A stretch of 64,000 nucleotides of DNA from Streptomyces coelicoflavus (GCF_003112555.1 NZ_BEWB01000009.1:186001-250000), one strand, 5' to 3'. Positions 1 through 9,866 are shown, counted from the stretch's first letter. A program made the numbers and translations. The notes: a model not told the origin generated them from the sequence alone.

Positions 1-2
1 TG

Positions 3-842
3 CCGGGCCCGCTGAGCTGGTTCTTCCATCACCTCCCCCGGCCGCTGCACCGGGTCGAGGTCGCCGCGAACCACGTCACCCAGTTGGTCGTGCCGTTCCT
101 GCTGTTCGTCCCGCACCCGGTGTCGACGGCCGCCGCGGCGCTGATGATCGCGACCCAGCTGTGGCTGGTGCTGTCGGGCAACTTCTCCTGGCTCAACTGG
201 ATCACCATCGTGCTGGCCCTGTCGGTGGTCCGCTTCCCGGGCGACCACCCGTCCACGGCCGCGGCGCCGCTCTGGTACGAGGTGGTGGTCCTGGCGGTGG
301 CGGTGCTGCTGGTGTTCCTGAGCCATCGGCCGGTGCGCAACATGATCTCCCGCCGCCAGGTGATGAACCGCTCCTTCGACTCGCTCCACCTGGTCAACAC
401 CTACGGCGCCTTCGGCTCGGTCAGCCGGGTCCGGTACGAGATCGTGGTCGAGGGCACGGCCGACGAGGTGGCCCGGAAGGACGGGGACTGGCGGGAGTAC
501 GAGTTCAAGGGCAAACCCGGTGATCCGCGCCGCTGGCCGCGCCAGTTCGCGCCGTACCATCTGCGCCTGGACTGGCTGATGTGGTTCGCGGCGCTGTCGC
601 CCTCCTACGCCGGGTCGTGGTTCGGCACCTTCGTGGAACGGCTGCTGGAGAACGACCGCGCCACGCTGCGGCTGCTGCGCCGCTCCCCGTTCCCGCCGGA
701 CGCGCCGCCGCGCTTCGTGCGCGCCCGGCTCTTCCGGTACCGGTACACGACCTGGCGGGAGCTGCGGGAGACGGGCGCGTGCTGGGAGCGGACGTATGTA
801 CGGGAGTACCTGCCGCCGACCCGGCTCACCTCTTCCGGGTGA
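3..842 (+). CDS. Lipase maturation factor family protein (C-terminal part)
   Basis: The frame is open from the window edge, so the true start lies outside. The visible 279 residues begin inside the membrane part: an amphipathic stretch with PLSWFFHHLPRPLHRVE, then three hydrophobic segments (around bases 80-330), then a soluble domain. Phrases such as SGNFSWLNWITIVLAL and YGAFGSVSRVRYEIV match the lipase maturation factor (LMF1-like) family; in animals LMF1 helps lipoprotein lipase fold in the ER, while the role of bacterial members is not established. It ends 17 bases from the convergent GH38 gene. Family call is from remembered motifs, not a search. Confidence 0.85.
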   Translation, partial: PGPLSWFFHHLPRPLHRVEVAANHVTQLVVPFLLFVPHPVSTAAAALMIATQLWLVLSGNFSWLNWITIVLALSVVRFPGDHPSTAAAPLWYEVVVLAVAVLLVFLSHRPVRNMISRRQVMNRSFDSLHLVNTYGAFGSVSRVRYEIVVEGTADEVARKDGDWREYEFKGKPGDPRRWPRQFAPYHLRLDWLMWFAALSPSYAGSWFGTFVERLLENDRATLRLLRRSPFPPDAPPRFVRARLFRYRYTTWRELRETGACWERTYVREYLPPTRLTSSG

Positions 843-859
843 GCCGGGCCGGCCGGGGG

Positions 860-3800
860 CTACGCGCGCTTCAGCCGCAGGGTCATCAGCTGGAACGGAC
901 GCAGCCGTACGGTGATCCGGTCGCCGTCCGTCCGGGGCGCCTCCGCGTCCGCCAGGGGGCGCTCCAGCAGGTCGGTCACCTGGACGTCGCGGGCCGCGAA
1001 CCCGGTGGTGAGCGTGGCGCGGGCCCGGCCGCCGTGGGCCTCGTGGAAGCGGACCACGACGTCGCCGCTGCCGTCGTCGGCGAGCTTGACGGCGGTGACG
1101 ACGACCGCGTCCCGGTCCACCGTGACGAGCGGCGCGACCTCCCCGGCGCCGCCGGTGACGCGCCGCTCGGGCACGTTGATCCGCCAGCCCTCGCGCACGG
1201 CGTCGCCGATGCCCGCGCCCGGCACCAGCGCGTGCCGGAACCGGTGCACGCCCTGGTCGGTCTCGGGGTCGGGGAAGCGCGGGGCGCGCAGCAGGGAGAC
1301 CCGCACGGTGGTGGTCGTACCGGAGTCGCCGTCGGTGCGGACGGTGCGGGTGACGTCGTGGCCGTACGTCGAGTCGTTGACGACGGCGACGCCCCAGCCG
1401 GGTTCCTCCAGGTGGACGAAGCGGTGGTTGCAGGCCTCGAACTTGGCCGCCTCCCAGCTGGTGTTGGTGTGGGTGGGCCGGTGGAAGTGCCCGAACTGGG
1501 TCTCCGACGCGTACCGTTCGGCGTGCACGTCGAGCGGGAAGGCGAGCTTGAGGAACTTCTCCGTCTCGTGCCAGTCGACCTCGGTGTCCACCTCCAGCCT
1601 CCGCTCCCCCGGCACCAGGGTCAGCACCTGGGTGACGCGGGAAGAGCCGAAGGAGCGGACGACGCGCACCGAGATGCCGTCGTCGCCGGGGGCGACCTCG
1701 TCGGCGTCGGTGAGGTCGGTGACGGTGTGGCGGTAGAAGGCGTCGACGTCCCAGGCGTCCCACATGTTCGGGAAGTCGGGGTGGAGCTGGAGCAGGTTGC
1801 CCGCGCCGCCCGGCGCGATGGTCTCGCGGTCGGCGGCGAGGTCGTACGCGGAGACGACCAGGCCGCGGTCGTCGATCTCGACGCGCAGCAGGCCGTTGTC
1901 GAGGATGTGGCCGCCGCCGGGACGGGCGGCCGAGCCGGTCCGGCCCTCCGTGGCGGGGGACGCGGCGGCGCCCGCCGGGACCCCGGCCCGTGCGTGCGGC
2001 GCGGAGTTGAAGACCAGCGGAGTGTCGCCCTCGCCGGCCAGGGCGCGCTGGGCGGCGTCGATGATGCCGTTCAGCTCCTCGGCGACGCGGTCGTAGGTGG
2101 CGCGGGCCTCGCGGTGCACCCAGGCGATGGAGGAGCCGGGCAGGATGTCGTGGAACTGGTGCAGCAGCACCGTCTTCCAGATGCGGTCCAGGTCGTCGTA
2201 CGGGTAGGGGAAGCCGGCGCGCACGGCGGCCGTGGCCGCCCACAGCTCGGCCTCGCGCAGGAGGTGTTCGCTGCGGCGGTTGCCCTGCTTGGTCTTGGCC
2301 TGGCTGGTGAGGGTGGCGCGGTGCAGTTCCAGGTACAGCTCGCCGACCCAGACGGGCGGCTCGGGGTTCTCGGCCTCGGCCTTCTCGAAGAAGGCGTGCG
2401 GGGTCTCCCACTCGACGGTGGCCGAGCCTTCGAGGTCGCGCAGCCGGGCCGCCTTGGCGATCATCTCGCGGGTGGTGCCGCCGCCTCCGTCGCCCCAGCC
2501 GGTGGGGGCGAGGGAGTGCCGGGCGACGCCCTTGTCCTTGAAGTTCTTCGCCGCGTGGGCGATCTCGCTGCCCTTCATGGAGCAGTTGTAGGTGTCGACG
2601 GGCGGGAAGTGGGTGAAGATCCGGGTGCCGTCGATGCCCTCCCAGCGGAAGGTGTGGTGCGGGAACTTGTTCGTCTGCGACCAGGAGATCTTCTGCGTCA
2701 GCAGGTACTTGGCGCCGGCCGCCTTGATGATCTGGGGCAGTCCGGCCGCGAAGCCGAAGGTGTCCGGCAGCCACGCCTCGTCGTTCTCGACGCCGAACTC
2801 GTCGAGGAAGAAGCGCTTGCCGTGCACGAACTGGCGGGCCATCGCCTCCGAACCGGGCATGTTGGTGTCCGACTCCACCCACATGCCGCCGGTCGGCACG
2901 AACCGCCCGTCGGCCACCGCCTTCTTGACCCGCGCCCACACCTCGGGCCGGTGGTCGCGCACCCACGCCCACTGCTGGGCCTGGGACATGGCGAAGACGA
3001 AGTCCGGCTCGTCCTCCAGGAGGGCGGTCATGTTGGAGGTGGTCCGGGCCACCTTGCGCACGGTCTCGCGCAGCGGCCACAGCCACGCCGAGTCGATGTG
3101 CGCGTGGCCGACGGCGCTGACGCGGTGCGCGGAGGGCACGGCGGGGGCCGACAGCACCTCGGTGAGGCGCGAGCGCGCCGCTTCCGCGGTCCCGCCCACG
3201 TCCTGGAGGTCGATGGCGTCCAACGCCTTGTCGACCGCGCGCAGGATCTCCCAGCGGCGCGGCGAGTCCACCGGCAGCTCGGCCATCAGCTCGCCGAGCA
3301 CCTCCAGGTCGAGCACCAGGTTCCACACCGTCTCGTCGAGGACGGCGAGGTCCATGCGGGCGAGGGTGTACTGCGGTTCGCTGCCCGCGGTGTCCTTGTC
3401 GCCGAGCTGCGTGGGCACGAAGGGGTGGTAGTCGAGGATCACGGGGTTGGAGGCCGCCTCGACGTGCAGGCGCACCTCCTCGCCGCCCTCGACGGGGGCG
3501 CCGATCCGCACCCACTGGTTGCGCGGGTTGAGGCCCTTCACGGGGGTGCCGTCGGGGCGGTAGACCAGGCCCTCGCACTGGAAGCCGGGCATGTTCTCGT
3601 CGAAGCCGAGGTCGAGGATCGCCTCGACGGTCTTCCCGGCCCACTCCTTCGGCACGGTGCCGGTGACGCGGAACCAGCTGGTGCCCCAGGGCGCGCCCCA
3701 GCGGGCGCCGGCCTGGATGGGCTCGGGTTCGGCCGCGAGTCCTTCCTCCACCGGGACGGGCTCGCCGGGCGCGTTCCAGACCGCGACGTCCAGTGGCACG

Positions 3801-3883
3801 GACTCGGGGTAGAGGGCGGGGCGGACGCGCTCGTCGAGGACGCGCTTGAGGCGGGCTTCGACCAGGTTGCGGTCGTCATGCAT
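860..3883 (-). CDS. Alpha-mannosidase, glycoside hydrolase family 38
   Basis: A 1007-residue protein, the usual length for GH38. These enzymes release alpha-linked mannose with retention, using a zinc ion. After an N-terminal beta domain, the catalytic domain starts near residue 255 with the zinc motif GHAHIDSAWLWP (about 259-263). The nucleophile Asp is in WLPDTFGF near residue 370. The C-terminal third is the beta-rich GH38 region. No signal peptide is seen, so it probably works in the cytoplasm on imported oligosaccharides. The ATG at 3883 follows GGAG. It is the last gene of the operon running from the solute-binding protein, 64 bases after the TIM-barrel glycosidase. Regulation is probably by the LacI protein at 8692. 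Confidence 0.93.
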   Translation of the reverse strand: MHDDRNLVEARLKRVLDERVRPALYPESVPLDVAVWNAPGEPVPVEEGLAAEPEPIQAGARWGAPWGTSWFRVTGTVPKEWAGKTVEAILDLGFDENMPGFQCEGLVYRPDGTPVKGLNPRNQWVRIGAPVEGGEEVRLHVEAASNPVILDYHPFVPTQLGDKDTAGSEPQYTLARMDLAVLDETVWNLVLDLEVLGELMAELPVDSPRRWEILRAVDKALDAIDLQDVGGTAEAARSRLTEVLSAPAVPSAHRVSAVGHAHIDSAWLWPLRETVRKVARTTSNMTALLEDEPDFVFAMSQAQQWAWVRDHRPEVWARVKKAVADGRFVPTGGMWVESDTNMPGSEAMARQFVHGKRFFLDEFGVENDEAWLPDTFGFAAGLPQIIKAAGAKYLLTQKISWSQTNKFPHHTFRWEGIDGTRIFTHFPPVDTYNCSMKGSEIAHAAKNFKDKGVARHSLAPTGWGDGGGGTTREMIAKAARLRDLEGSATVEWETPHAFFEKAEAENPEPPVWVGELYLELHRATLTSQAKTKQGNRRSEHLLREAELWAATAAVRAGFPYPYDDLDRIWKTVLLHQFHDILPGSSIAWVHREARATYDRVAEELNGIIDAAQRALAGEGDTPLVFNSAPHARAGVPAGAAASPATEGRTGSAARPGGGHILDNGLLRVEIDDRGLVVSAYDLAADRETIAPGGAGNLLQLHPDFPNMWDAWDVDAFYRHTVTDLTDADEVAPGDDGISVRVVRSFGSSRVTQVLTLVPGERRLEVDTEVDWHETEKFLKLAFPLDVHAERYASETQFGHFHRPTHTNTSWEAAKFEACNHRFVHLEEPGWGVAVVNDSTYGHDVTRTVRTDGDSGTTTTVRVSLLRAPRFPDPETDQGVHRFRHALVPGAGIGDAVREGWRINVPERRVTGGAGEVAPLVTVDRDAVVVTAVKLADDGSGDVVVRFHEAHGGRARATLTTGFAARDVQVTDLLERPLADAEAPRTDGDRITVRLRPFQLMTLRLKRA

Positions 3884-3947
3884 GCGGGTGCTCCGGGGTT
3901 GGGGGGCGGGTGGTTACCAGGGGTGGATCACGATGACGGGGCCGACG

Positions 3948-5240
3948 TCAGGTACTGCTCCCCCGCCGGGCACGGTCCGAACCGTGCGGACCGGGGGCGG
4001 CCAGTACGTCGTCGGGGGCGACGACCTCGGTGATGCCGCGCGCGGCGAGGTGTGCGGTGTCGGCGACGCGCGTGTCGAGCACGGTGGTGGGGCGGGCGCC
4101 GTCGGCGACCAGCCGGAAGAAGGCGTCGAAGACGGCACCGCCGGGGGCGCAGGCCGAGCGCGCGGCGGGATCGGCCGGAACGGCGAGCGCCGTGGTGCGC
4201 GGAGCGGGCGCGGGGCGGGCCCCGTCCCGCGCCGCACGGGCCGCGCTCGCCAGCACCCGTGCCGCGTCCTTGGGGCGGCGGTCGTTGGTCAGCAGCCCGA
4301 GCCCGTACTCCAGTTCCGGGAAGTCGGCCAGCGACCGGGACACGTCGTGGGAGCACCACCAGGTGACACCCCACAGGCCGGGACAGTCCAGGGCGTTCTC
4401 GACGGTCGCCTCGGTGAAGGCCGCGGCGTGCTCGGCGGGGACGAGGGGCGCGGGGGCGCCGACCTCCTGGAGCCACACCGGACGGTGCGGGTCGTCGGCC
4501 CAGGCCTTGCTCAGCTCGACCAGGTAGGCGGCGTGGTGCTCGCTGGGCACCGAGGTGCGGCCGTGGCGCTGGGCGGTGCCGTTGAAGACCCAGGAGTGAA
4601 CGGCCGTGACGGCACCCCGCCGGGCGGCCTGGGCCGGGGTGAAGGGCTGGTCGTCCTGGTACCAGGTGGCGTCGTACTCGGCGTGCAGGTGCATCCTGCC
4701 CGGGGCGCCCTCCTCGCAGGCGGCCAGCATCCGCTCCAGCCAGGCGTCGATCTGGGCGCTGGTGGCGCGGTCCGGGTCGGGGTGGGGGCCGGCGGAGAAC
4801 TGGTTGACCTCGTTGCCGAGGGTCATGCCGAGGAAGTTGGACCGGCCGGCCAGGGCTGCGGCGAGGGTGCGCAGGTAGGCGGCCTGGCCGTCGATGACGT
4901 CGGGGTCGGTGAACAGGTTGCGGCGGTGCCAGGTGCGGGTCCAGGCCGGCACGAAGTCGAAGCTGCTCAGGTGGCCCTGGAGGCCGTCCACGTTGACGTC
5001 GAGGCCGCGTTCGCCGGCCGCGTCGGCCAGCGCCACCAGGTGTTCGACCGCGCGCTCGCGGATCAGGCTCCGGTTGGGCTGGAAGTAGGGCCACAGCGGG
5101 AAGACGCGGACGTGGTCCACGTCCAGTGCGGCGATGGAGTCCAGGTCGGCGCGTACGGAGTCGAGGTCGAAGTCGAGCCAGTGGTGGAACCACCCCTCGC
5201 TCGGGGTGTAGTTGACGCCGAAGCGCACGGCAGAAGGCAT
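3948..5240 (-). CDS. TIM-barrel glycoside hydrolase, GH5/clan GH-A like
   Basis: A 430-residue cytoplasmic protein (no signal peptide) starting with RFGVNYTPSEGWFHHW, typical of clan GH-A barrels. Candidate catalytic residues are the acid/base Glu in GNEVNQF near residue 144 and the nucleophile Glu in WLQEVGAP near residue 258. Such enzymes cleave beta-linked glycans with retention. The position between a sugar importer and a GH38 mannosidase points to a beta-mannosyl or related linkage in the imported glycan, but this is inference. The last 130 residues are Ala/Arg/Pro-rich and may be a separate cap. The start follows AAGGA. The GH family number is uncertain. Confidence 0.78.
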   Translation of the reverse strand: MPSAVRFGVNYTPSEGWFHHWLDFDLDSVRADLDSIAALDVDHVRVFPLWPYFQPNRSLIRERAVEHLVALADAAGERGLDVNVDGLQGHLSSFDFVPAWTRTWHRRNLFTDPDVIDGQAAYLRTLAAALAGRSNFLGMTLGNEVNQFSAGPHPDPDRATSAQIDAWLERMLAACEEGAPGRMHLHAEYDATWYQDDQPFTPAQAARRGAVTAVHSWVFNGTAQRHGRTSVPSEHHAAYLVELSKAWADDPHRPVWLQEVGAPAPLVPAEHAAAFTEATVENALDCPGLWGVTWWCSHDVSRSLADFPELEYGLGLLTNDRRPKDAARVLASAARAARDGARPAPAPRTTALAVPADPAARSACAPGGAVFDAFFRLVADGARPTTVLDTRVADTAHLAARGITEVVAPDDVLAAPGPHGSDRARRGSST

Positions 5241-5313
5241 GCGGTGTCCTTGTTACGGGGGGAGAAGTACGGAGGGCCTTTGACAGCGGGACGGCTGGGA
5301 CGGCGGCGGCCGG

Positions 5314-6240
5314 TCAGCCCTTGACGGCGCCCTCGCCCACGCCGCGGAAGAAGTACCGCTGGAGACAGGCGAAAAGGATGATGAGCGGCGCCACGGCGAT
5401 GATCGTGCCGGCGGCGACGAGGCGTTCGTCGTTGGCGAAGGTGCCGTGCAGGTAGTTCAGGCCGATGGTCAGGGTGAACCTGGACGGGTCGCTCAGCACG
5501 ATCAGGGGCCACAGGAAGTCGTCCCAGGCGCCCATGAAGGCGAAGATCGCGACGACGGCGAGGGTGCCCTTCACCGCGGGCAGCGCGATCCGGCAGAACC
5601 GTTGCCAGACGTTGGCGCCGTCGACGAAGGCCGCCTCCTCGATCTCGTAGGGGAGGTTGAGGAAGGCGTTGCGCATGAGGAGCACGTTGAGGGCGCTGAC
5701 ACAGCCGGGCAGCAGGACGCCGACGAGGGTGTTGTTGAGGCCCAGCTCCCGCATGGTGGTGAACTGGGCGATGATGATGCCCTCCACGGGCACGAGCATG
5801 GTCAGGATGAACACCAGGGTGGCGACGCGCCGGCCGCGGTAGCGCAGCCGGGCCAGGGCGTACCCGGCGAGGGCGGCGCCGACGCAGTTGGTGACGACGT
5901 TGGCGGCGGCGACCTTCAGCGAGTTCAGGGCGTAGTCCCACACGGGGATGGTGTCGGCGACCCGCTCGTAGTTGTGCAGGGTGGGGTCGGAGGGCAGGAA
6001 CTTCGGCGGGGAGCTGAAGATGTCCTCGGTGGGGCCCTTGAGCGAGGTCGACAGCTGCCAGAGGAACGGGCCGATGGTCAGGGCGAGGACGCCGAGCAGG
6101 AGCAGGTAGCGCAGGGCCAGTTCCCACACGCGGATGCGGCGGCCGTGCTCGTCGGTGATGCGGGGTTCGCGCTGCCGCTTCCGCTCACGGCCGGTGGCCC
6201 GGGGCTTCTCGGCGGGCCGGGTCTTCTCGGCGAGGCTCAC
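5314..6240 (-). CDS. Carbohydrate ABC transporter permease, MalG type
   Basis: A 308-residue inner membrane protein with about six hydrophobic segments after a basic, charged N-terminus of about 35 residues. The EAA-type loop that contacts the ATPase is visible as EEAAFVDGANVWQRFCRIALP near residues 205-225. It belongs to the CUT1 class of sugar uptake permeases. It overlaps the preceding permease by four bases, so the two are probably translationally coupled. No ATPase gene is present; Streptomyces commonly use a shared MsiK-type ATPase encoded elsewhere. It probably imports the oligosaccharide used by the GH38 and GH5-like enzymes downstream. Confidence 0.93.
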   Translation of the reverse strand: MSLAEKTRPAEKPRATGRERKRQREPRITDEHGRRIRVWELALRYLLLLGVLALTIGPFLWQLSTSLKGPTEDIFSSPPKFLPSDPTLHNYERVADTIPVWDYALNSLKVAAANVVTNCVGAALAGYALARLRYRGRRVATLVFILTMLVPVEGIIIAQFTTMRELGLNNTLVGVLLPGCVSALNVLLMRNAFLNLPYEIEEAAFVDGANVWQRFCRIALPAVKGTLAVVAIFAFMGAWDDFLWPLIVLSDPSRFTLTIGLNYLHGTFANDERLVAAGTIIAVAPLIILFACLQRYFFRGVGEGAVKG

Positions 6241-7169
6241 GACTCCTCCTTCCGGTCGGCCCGCAGGACGAGCAGCATCAGGACGACGGTGACGACGAAG
6301 ACGACGACGGAGATGGCGGAGGCGTAGCCGACGCGGCCGGTGAGGCCGGTGCCGGTGCGCTGGACCAGCATCACGAGGGTGGTGTCCTCGCCGGCCGGGC
6401 CGCCGTTGGGGCCCGCCATCAGGTACACCTCGGAGAAGACCTTGAAGGCGGCGACCGAGGAGAGCGCGGCGACCAGGACCATGGTGGAGCGGACGGCGGG
6501 CACCGTGACGGTGAGGAAGCGGCGGACCGCGCCCGCGCCGTCCACGGCGGCGGCCTCGTGCAGCTCACGCGGCACATTGGCGAGCGCCGCCAGATAAATG
6601 ATCATGTAGTAGCCGAGGCCCTTCCAGACCGTGACGCCCATCGCGCTGAGCAGGATCAGCCACTGGTCGCTGAGGAAGCCGACCGGACTGGCACCGAGCG
6701 TCTCCAGCAGGGAGTTGACCAGGCCGCGCTCGTCGAGGAGCCAGACCCAGATCAGCCCGACGACGACGATCGAGGCGACGACCGGGGTGTAGAAGGCCGA
6801 ACGGAAGAAGGTGATGCCGGGGATGTTCTTCTGCACCAGCAGCGCGAGCAGCAGCGGCAGCAGGACCAGCGCGGGGACGACCCCCAGGACGTACAGGGAA
6901 CTGTTGCGCAGGCCGATCCAGAACATGTCGTCGTGGAGCAGTTCGCGGAAGTTGGCGAGGCCCACGAACTCGCCCGGGACCAGTGTGCGGCGGTCGGTGA
7001 AGGCGTTGACGAGTGTAGAGACGAACGGGTACAGGATGAACGCGCCGGCGATCAGCAGGCCGGGCGCGGCGAACAGCCAGGGGCTGGCGGGCAGTTGCCG
7101 TCGTACGCGCCGGGGGCCGGGGCCCTTGCGGGCGCCCGGGGTGCCGGTGGTGAGGGTGGGACTCGCCAT
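6237..7169 (-). CDS. Carbohydrate ABC transporter permease, MalF type
   Basis: A 310-residue CUT1 permease with six predicted membrane spans starting near residue 30 (LFAAPGLLIAGAFILYPF). The cytoplasmic EAA loop appears as LHEAAAVDGAGAVRRFLTVTVP near residues 200-222. It lies six bases after the solute-binding protein stop and overlaps the next permease by four bases (GTGA), an arrangement typical of a single transcript. It pairs with the MalG-type subunit to form the pore. Confidence 0.93.
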   Translation of the reverse strand: MASPTLTTGTPGARKGPGPRRVRRQLPASPWLFAAPGLLIAGAFILYPFVSTLVNAFTDRRTLVPGEFVGLANFRELLHDDMFWIGLRNSSLYVLGVVPALVLLPLLLALLVQKNIPGITFFRSAFYTPVVASIVVVGLIWVWLLDERGLVNSLLETLGASPVGFLSDQWLILLSAMGVTVWKGLGYYMIIYLAALANVPRELHEAAAVDGAGAVRRFLTVTVPAVRSTMVLVAALSSVAAFKVFSEVYLMAGPNGGPAGEDTTLVMLVQRTGTGLTGRVGYASAISVVVFVVTVVLMLLVLRADRKEES

Positions 7170-7175
7170 GACGTC

Positions 7176-8468
7176 TCAGCCCTGCTGCTGAAGGAGCCGG
7201 TCGCACGCCTTGACAGCGTTGTCGAGGGCTTCCTTCGGGCTCTGCTTGCCCTGAAGCGCCTTGGCGACCTCGTTGCGCAGCTCGGTCTTCATCTGCTCGC
7301 TGAACAGCACGGGCGTGTAGTTGACGGCCGTCTTCAGCGACTTGGCGGCGGCGACCCGGACGCGGGTCTCGTCGGTGCCGTCCTCCTTGGTGAAGTACGG
7401 GTCGTCCAGCGAACCGGCGGTGCTCGGGAAGATGGCGACCTGCTTGGCGAACGACATCTGGTGCGCCGCGTCGGTGACGTAGTGCGCGAAGGCGACCGCC
7501 GCGGGCTTGCGCTGGCTCTGCGCGTTCACCATCAGGCCCATCACGTACATGTTGACGTGGCCGGTGCTGGTGATCTGGTCGGTGATGCCGATGTTCTTGT
7601 ACAGGTTCGGCGCCTGCTTCTTGAAGTTGGCGAGGTCGAGCGCGCTGCCCGGGTTCATGGCGACGGCGCCGGTGAGGAACTTCTTCCCGGTGGACTCGGG
7701 GGTGGCGGTCAGCGCCTGCGGGTCGAGGGCCTTGGCGTCGTACAGCTCCTTGTAACGGGTGAGGAGCTGGACCCCCTTGGCGTCGTTGAACGCGAAGGCG
7801 GTGCCCTCCTTGTTCATGAGCGGTACGCCGTAGCGGCCGAAGTCCTCGACGGTGGGCACGTTGGCGAGCGTGGCGACCTCGCCGTCGGTCTTGTCGGCGA
7901 TCTCGAGAGCGGTGTCGAAGAGTTCGTCGTACGTCTTCGGCGGCTGCTCCGGGTCGAGTCCGGCCTTCTCGAAGAGGGACTTGTTGTAGAAGAGCGGGCC
8001 GGTGTTGAGGTACCAGGGGAAGGCGTACGTGCCGTCCATGCCCGGTATCCGGTGGCTGGCCCAGGCGCCTTCCAGGTACTCCTTCTCGTACTGCCCGGCG
8101 GCCTTGTCGAGGTCGAGGGCGAGGCCCGCCTTGGCGAGCGGGGCGACGAGGTCCGGGGAGACGTTGACGACGTCGGGCAGGGTGCCGCCGGCGGCGTCGG
8201 CGCTGATCTTGTCGGCGTAGCCCTCGCCGGGCTGGTCGACCCACTTGACGTGGGTGTCGGGGTACTTCTTCTCGAAGTCGGCGATCAGACCCTCGAAGTA
8301 GTCCTTGAAGTTGGCCCGCAGGTTCCAGGTCTGGAAGGTGATGTCGCCCTCGACCTTGCCCGAGGCGTCGGTCGAGCCGCCGCCGTCACCCCCGGAGCCG
8401 CAGGCGCTGAGCGGCAGGACGAGGGCGGCTACGGCGGCGACGGCGAATGTTCTGCGCGAGGTGGGCAC
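7176..8468 (-). CDS. Extracellular sugar-binding lipoprotein of ABC transporter
   Basis: A 430-residue family 1 solute-binding protein. The N-terminus has arginines, a short hydrophobic core and the lipobox LPLSAC at about residues 18-23, so the mature protein starts at Cys and is anchored outside the membrane. The Gly/Ser-rich linker after Cys is typical. The mature part begins EGDITFQTWNLRANFKDY. The GTG start at 8468 is preceded by AGGGAG. It is the first gene of the five-gene operon and sits opposite the LacI regulator across a 223-base intergenic region with LacI-type palindromes. The ligand is inferred to be a mannose-containing oligosaccharide from the enzymes downstream. Confidence 0.92.
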   Translation of the reverse strand: MPTSRRTFAVAAVAALVLPLSACGSGGDGGGSTDASGKVEGDITFQTWNLRANFKDYFEGLIADFEKKYPDTHVKWVDQPGEGYADKISADAAGGTLPDVVNVSPDLVAPLAKAGLALDLDKAAGQYEKEYLEGAWASHRIPGMDGTYAFPWYLNTGPLFYNKSLFEKAGLDPEQPPKTYDELFDTALEIADKTDGEVATLANVPTVEDFGRYGVPLMNKEGTAFAFNDAKGVQLLTRYKELYDAKALDPQALTATPESTGKKFLTGAVAMNPGSALDLANFKKQAPNLYKNIGITDQITSTGHVNMYVMGLMVNAQSQRKPAAVAFAHYVTDAAHQMSFAKQVAIFPSTAGSLDDPYFTKEDGTDETRVRVAAAKSLKTAVNYTPVLFSEQMKTELRNEVAKALQGKQSPKEALDNAVKACDRLLQQQG

Positions 8469-8554
8469 GGTGGCACGTCTCCCTGAAGGACGTCGGCGGT
8501 GGGATGCCAGCGACCATGCACGGCGTTTCTGCGGAAAGTCAATGGATTCTCGCC

Positions 8555-8659
8555 AACTAAAGCGAAAGACACAGCATTAGTCCAGGTCAGAGCGGTGCGA
8601 GCAGGAACTTGCCAGGAACTACTAATGCGCTTTAGGATCTTCGCACTCAAGCGCTTTAG
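8555..8659. promoter_or_regulatory. Cluster of LacI-type operator palindromes
   Basis: Between the divergent solute-binding protein and lacI-type gene are two near-perfect 14-base palindromes: CTAATGCGCTTTAG at 8622-8635 and CTCAAGCGCTTTAG at 8646-8659, each with one mismatch to the symmetric CTAAAGCGCTTTAG. A half site, ACTAAAGCG, lies at 8556-8564. A central CG with flanking A/T-rich arms is the usual LacI/GalR family operator form. They most likely bind the regulator encoded at 8692 and control both directions. Confidence 0.75.
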
Positions 8660-8691
8660 CTCTGACGCTCGCACCGAGGAAAGGAACGCGC

Positions 8692-9738
8692 ATGCCGGCC
8701 AAGCGGCCCGCCGCGCGCCGGCCGACGATGAAGGACATCGCGCGGCGGGCCGGCGTCTCCGAGAGCGCGGTGTCGTTCGCGCTGAACGACCGGCCGGGGG
8801 TCTCCGAGGTCACCCGGGATCGGGTGCGCCGGGTGGCCGAGCAGCTCGGCTGGCGGCCCAGTACGGCGGCGCGCGCCCTGTCCGGGGAGGGTTCGGCGAC
8901 GGTCGGCTTCGTGCTGGCGCGGCCCGCGCACACCCTCGGTGTCGACTCGTTCTTCCTGCAACTGGTCTCGGGGATCCAGGAGGTGCTGGCGGACCGGCAC
9001 CTGGGGCTGCTGTTCCAGGTGGCACCGGACGTCGAGGACGAGTGCGCGGTCTACCGGCGCTGGTGGGCCGAACACCGGGTGGACGGTGTCCTCGTGGTCG
9101 ACCCGCGCACCGACGATCCGCGTCCGGACCTGCTCGACGAACTCGGCCTGCCCGCCGTGGTGATCGGCGGGGCGCCGGACGAGCGCCATCCGGGGCTGTC
9201 CACGGTGTGGGCGGACGACGCGGGCGCGATGGCCGCCCTGGTGGACGGGCTGCACGCGCTCGGGCACCGGCGGATCGTGCACATCGCCGGGCTGCCGGGC
9301 CTCGCCCACACCCAGCGCCGTATCCGTGCCCTGCGCGCGGAGGCCGGGCGGCGGGGTCTGGGCGAGGTCGAGTCGGTGACCACCGACTACTCGGACGCGG
9401 AGGGCGCGGCCGTCACCCGCCGCCTGCTGGAGGCGCCCGCTCCCCCGACGGCCCTGATCTACGACAACGACGTGATGGCCGTCGCCGGGGTCGCCGCGGC
9501 CGCCGAACTCGGTTTCTCGGTACCGGCGGACGTGTCCGTGGTGGCCTGGGAGGACTCGGCGCTGTGCCGCATGGTCAAGCCGTGGCTGTCCGCCCTGTCC
9601 CGGGACAGTGTGGAGTTCGGCCGCACGGCGGCCACGGAGCTGACCGCCCTGCTCGACGGCGGTCCGGCCCGGACGGTGCGGGTGCCCGTGCCGCGCCTGA
9701 TCGAGCGGGACAGCACGGGGCCGGCCCGGGGGATCTGA
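8692..9738 (+). CDS. LacI/GalR family transcriptional regulator
   Basis: A 348-residue regulator. The HTH is at about residues 12-32 (TMKDIARRAGVSESAVSFALN) followed by the hinge helix region TAARALSGEGS. The rest is a periplasmic-binding-protein-like effector domain with the usual subdomain crossover. The ATG at 8692 follows GGAAAGGA. It is divergent from the sugar transport and mannosidase operon, so it is the obvious repressor of that operon, released by a sugar ligand. Two matching palindromes lie directly upstream. Confidence 0.93.
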   Translation: MPAKRPAARRPTMKDIARRAGVSESAVSFALNDRPGVSEVTRDRVRRVAEQLGWRPSTAARALSGEGSATVGFVLARPAHTLGVDSFFLQLVSGIQEVLADRHLGLLFQVAPDVEDECAVYRRWWAEHRVDGVLVVDPRTDDPRPDLLDELGLPAVVIGGAPDERHPGLSTVWADDAGAMAALVDGLHALGHRRIVHIAGLPGLAHTQRRIRALRAEAGRRGLGEVESVTTDYSDAEGAAVTRRLLEAPAPPTALIYDNDVMAVAGVAAAAELGFSVPADVSVVAWEDSALCRMVKPWLSALSRDSVEFGRTAATELTALLDGGPARTVRVPVPRLIERDSTGPARGI

Positions 9739-9866
9739 ACGCGGCCGGACGGGCCCGCGCTCTCGACGTGCGCGCCTCGGACGGGCAGAGTGCTGTCCTG
9801 CGTACTCACCAGTAATCCCGCACCCCCGTCACCGCACTCCCGTCACCGCACCCCAAGGAGCCCTCC

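Noticed and set aside
581..4033. Very long open frame on the plus strand opposite the GH38 gene, and similar ones at 18319-23478 and 15968-19105
   Set aside because: Gly/Ala/Val/Arg-rich antisense reading of real high-GC genes; no start context and no family motifs.
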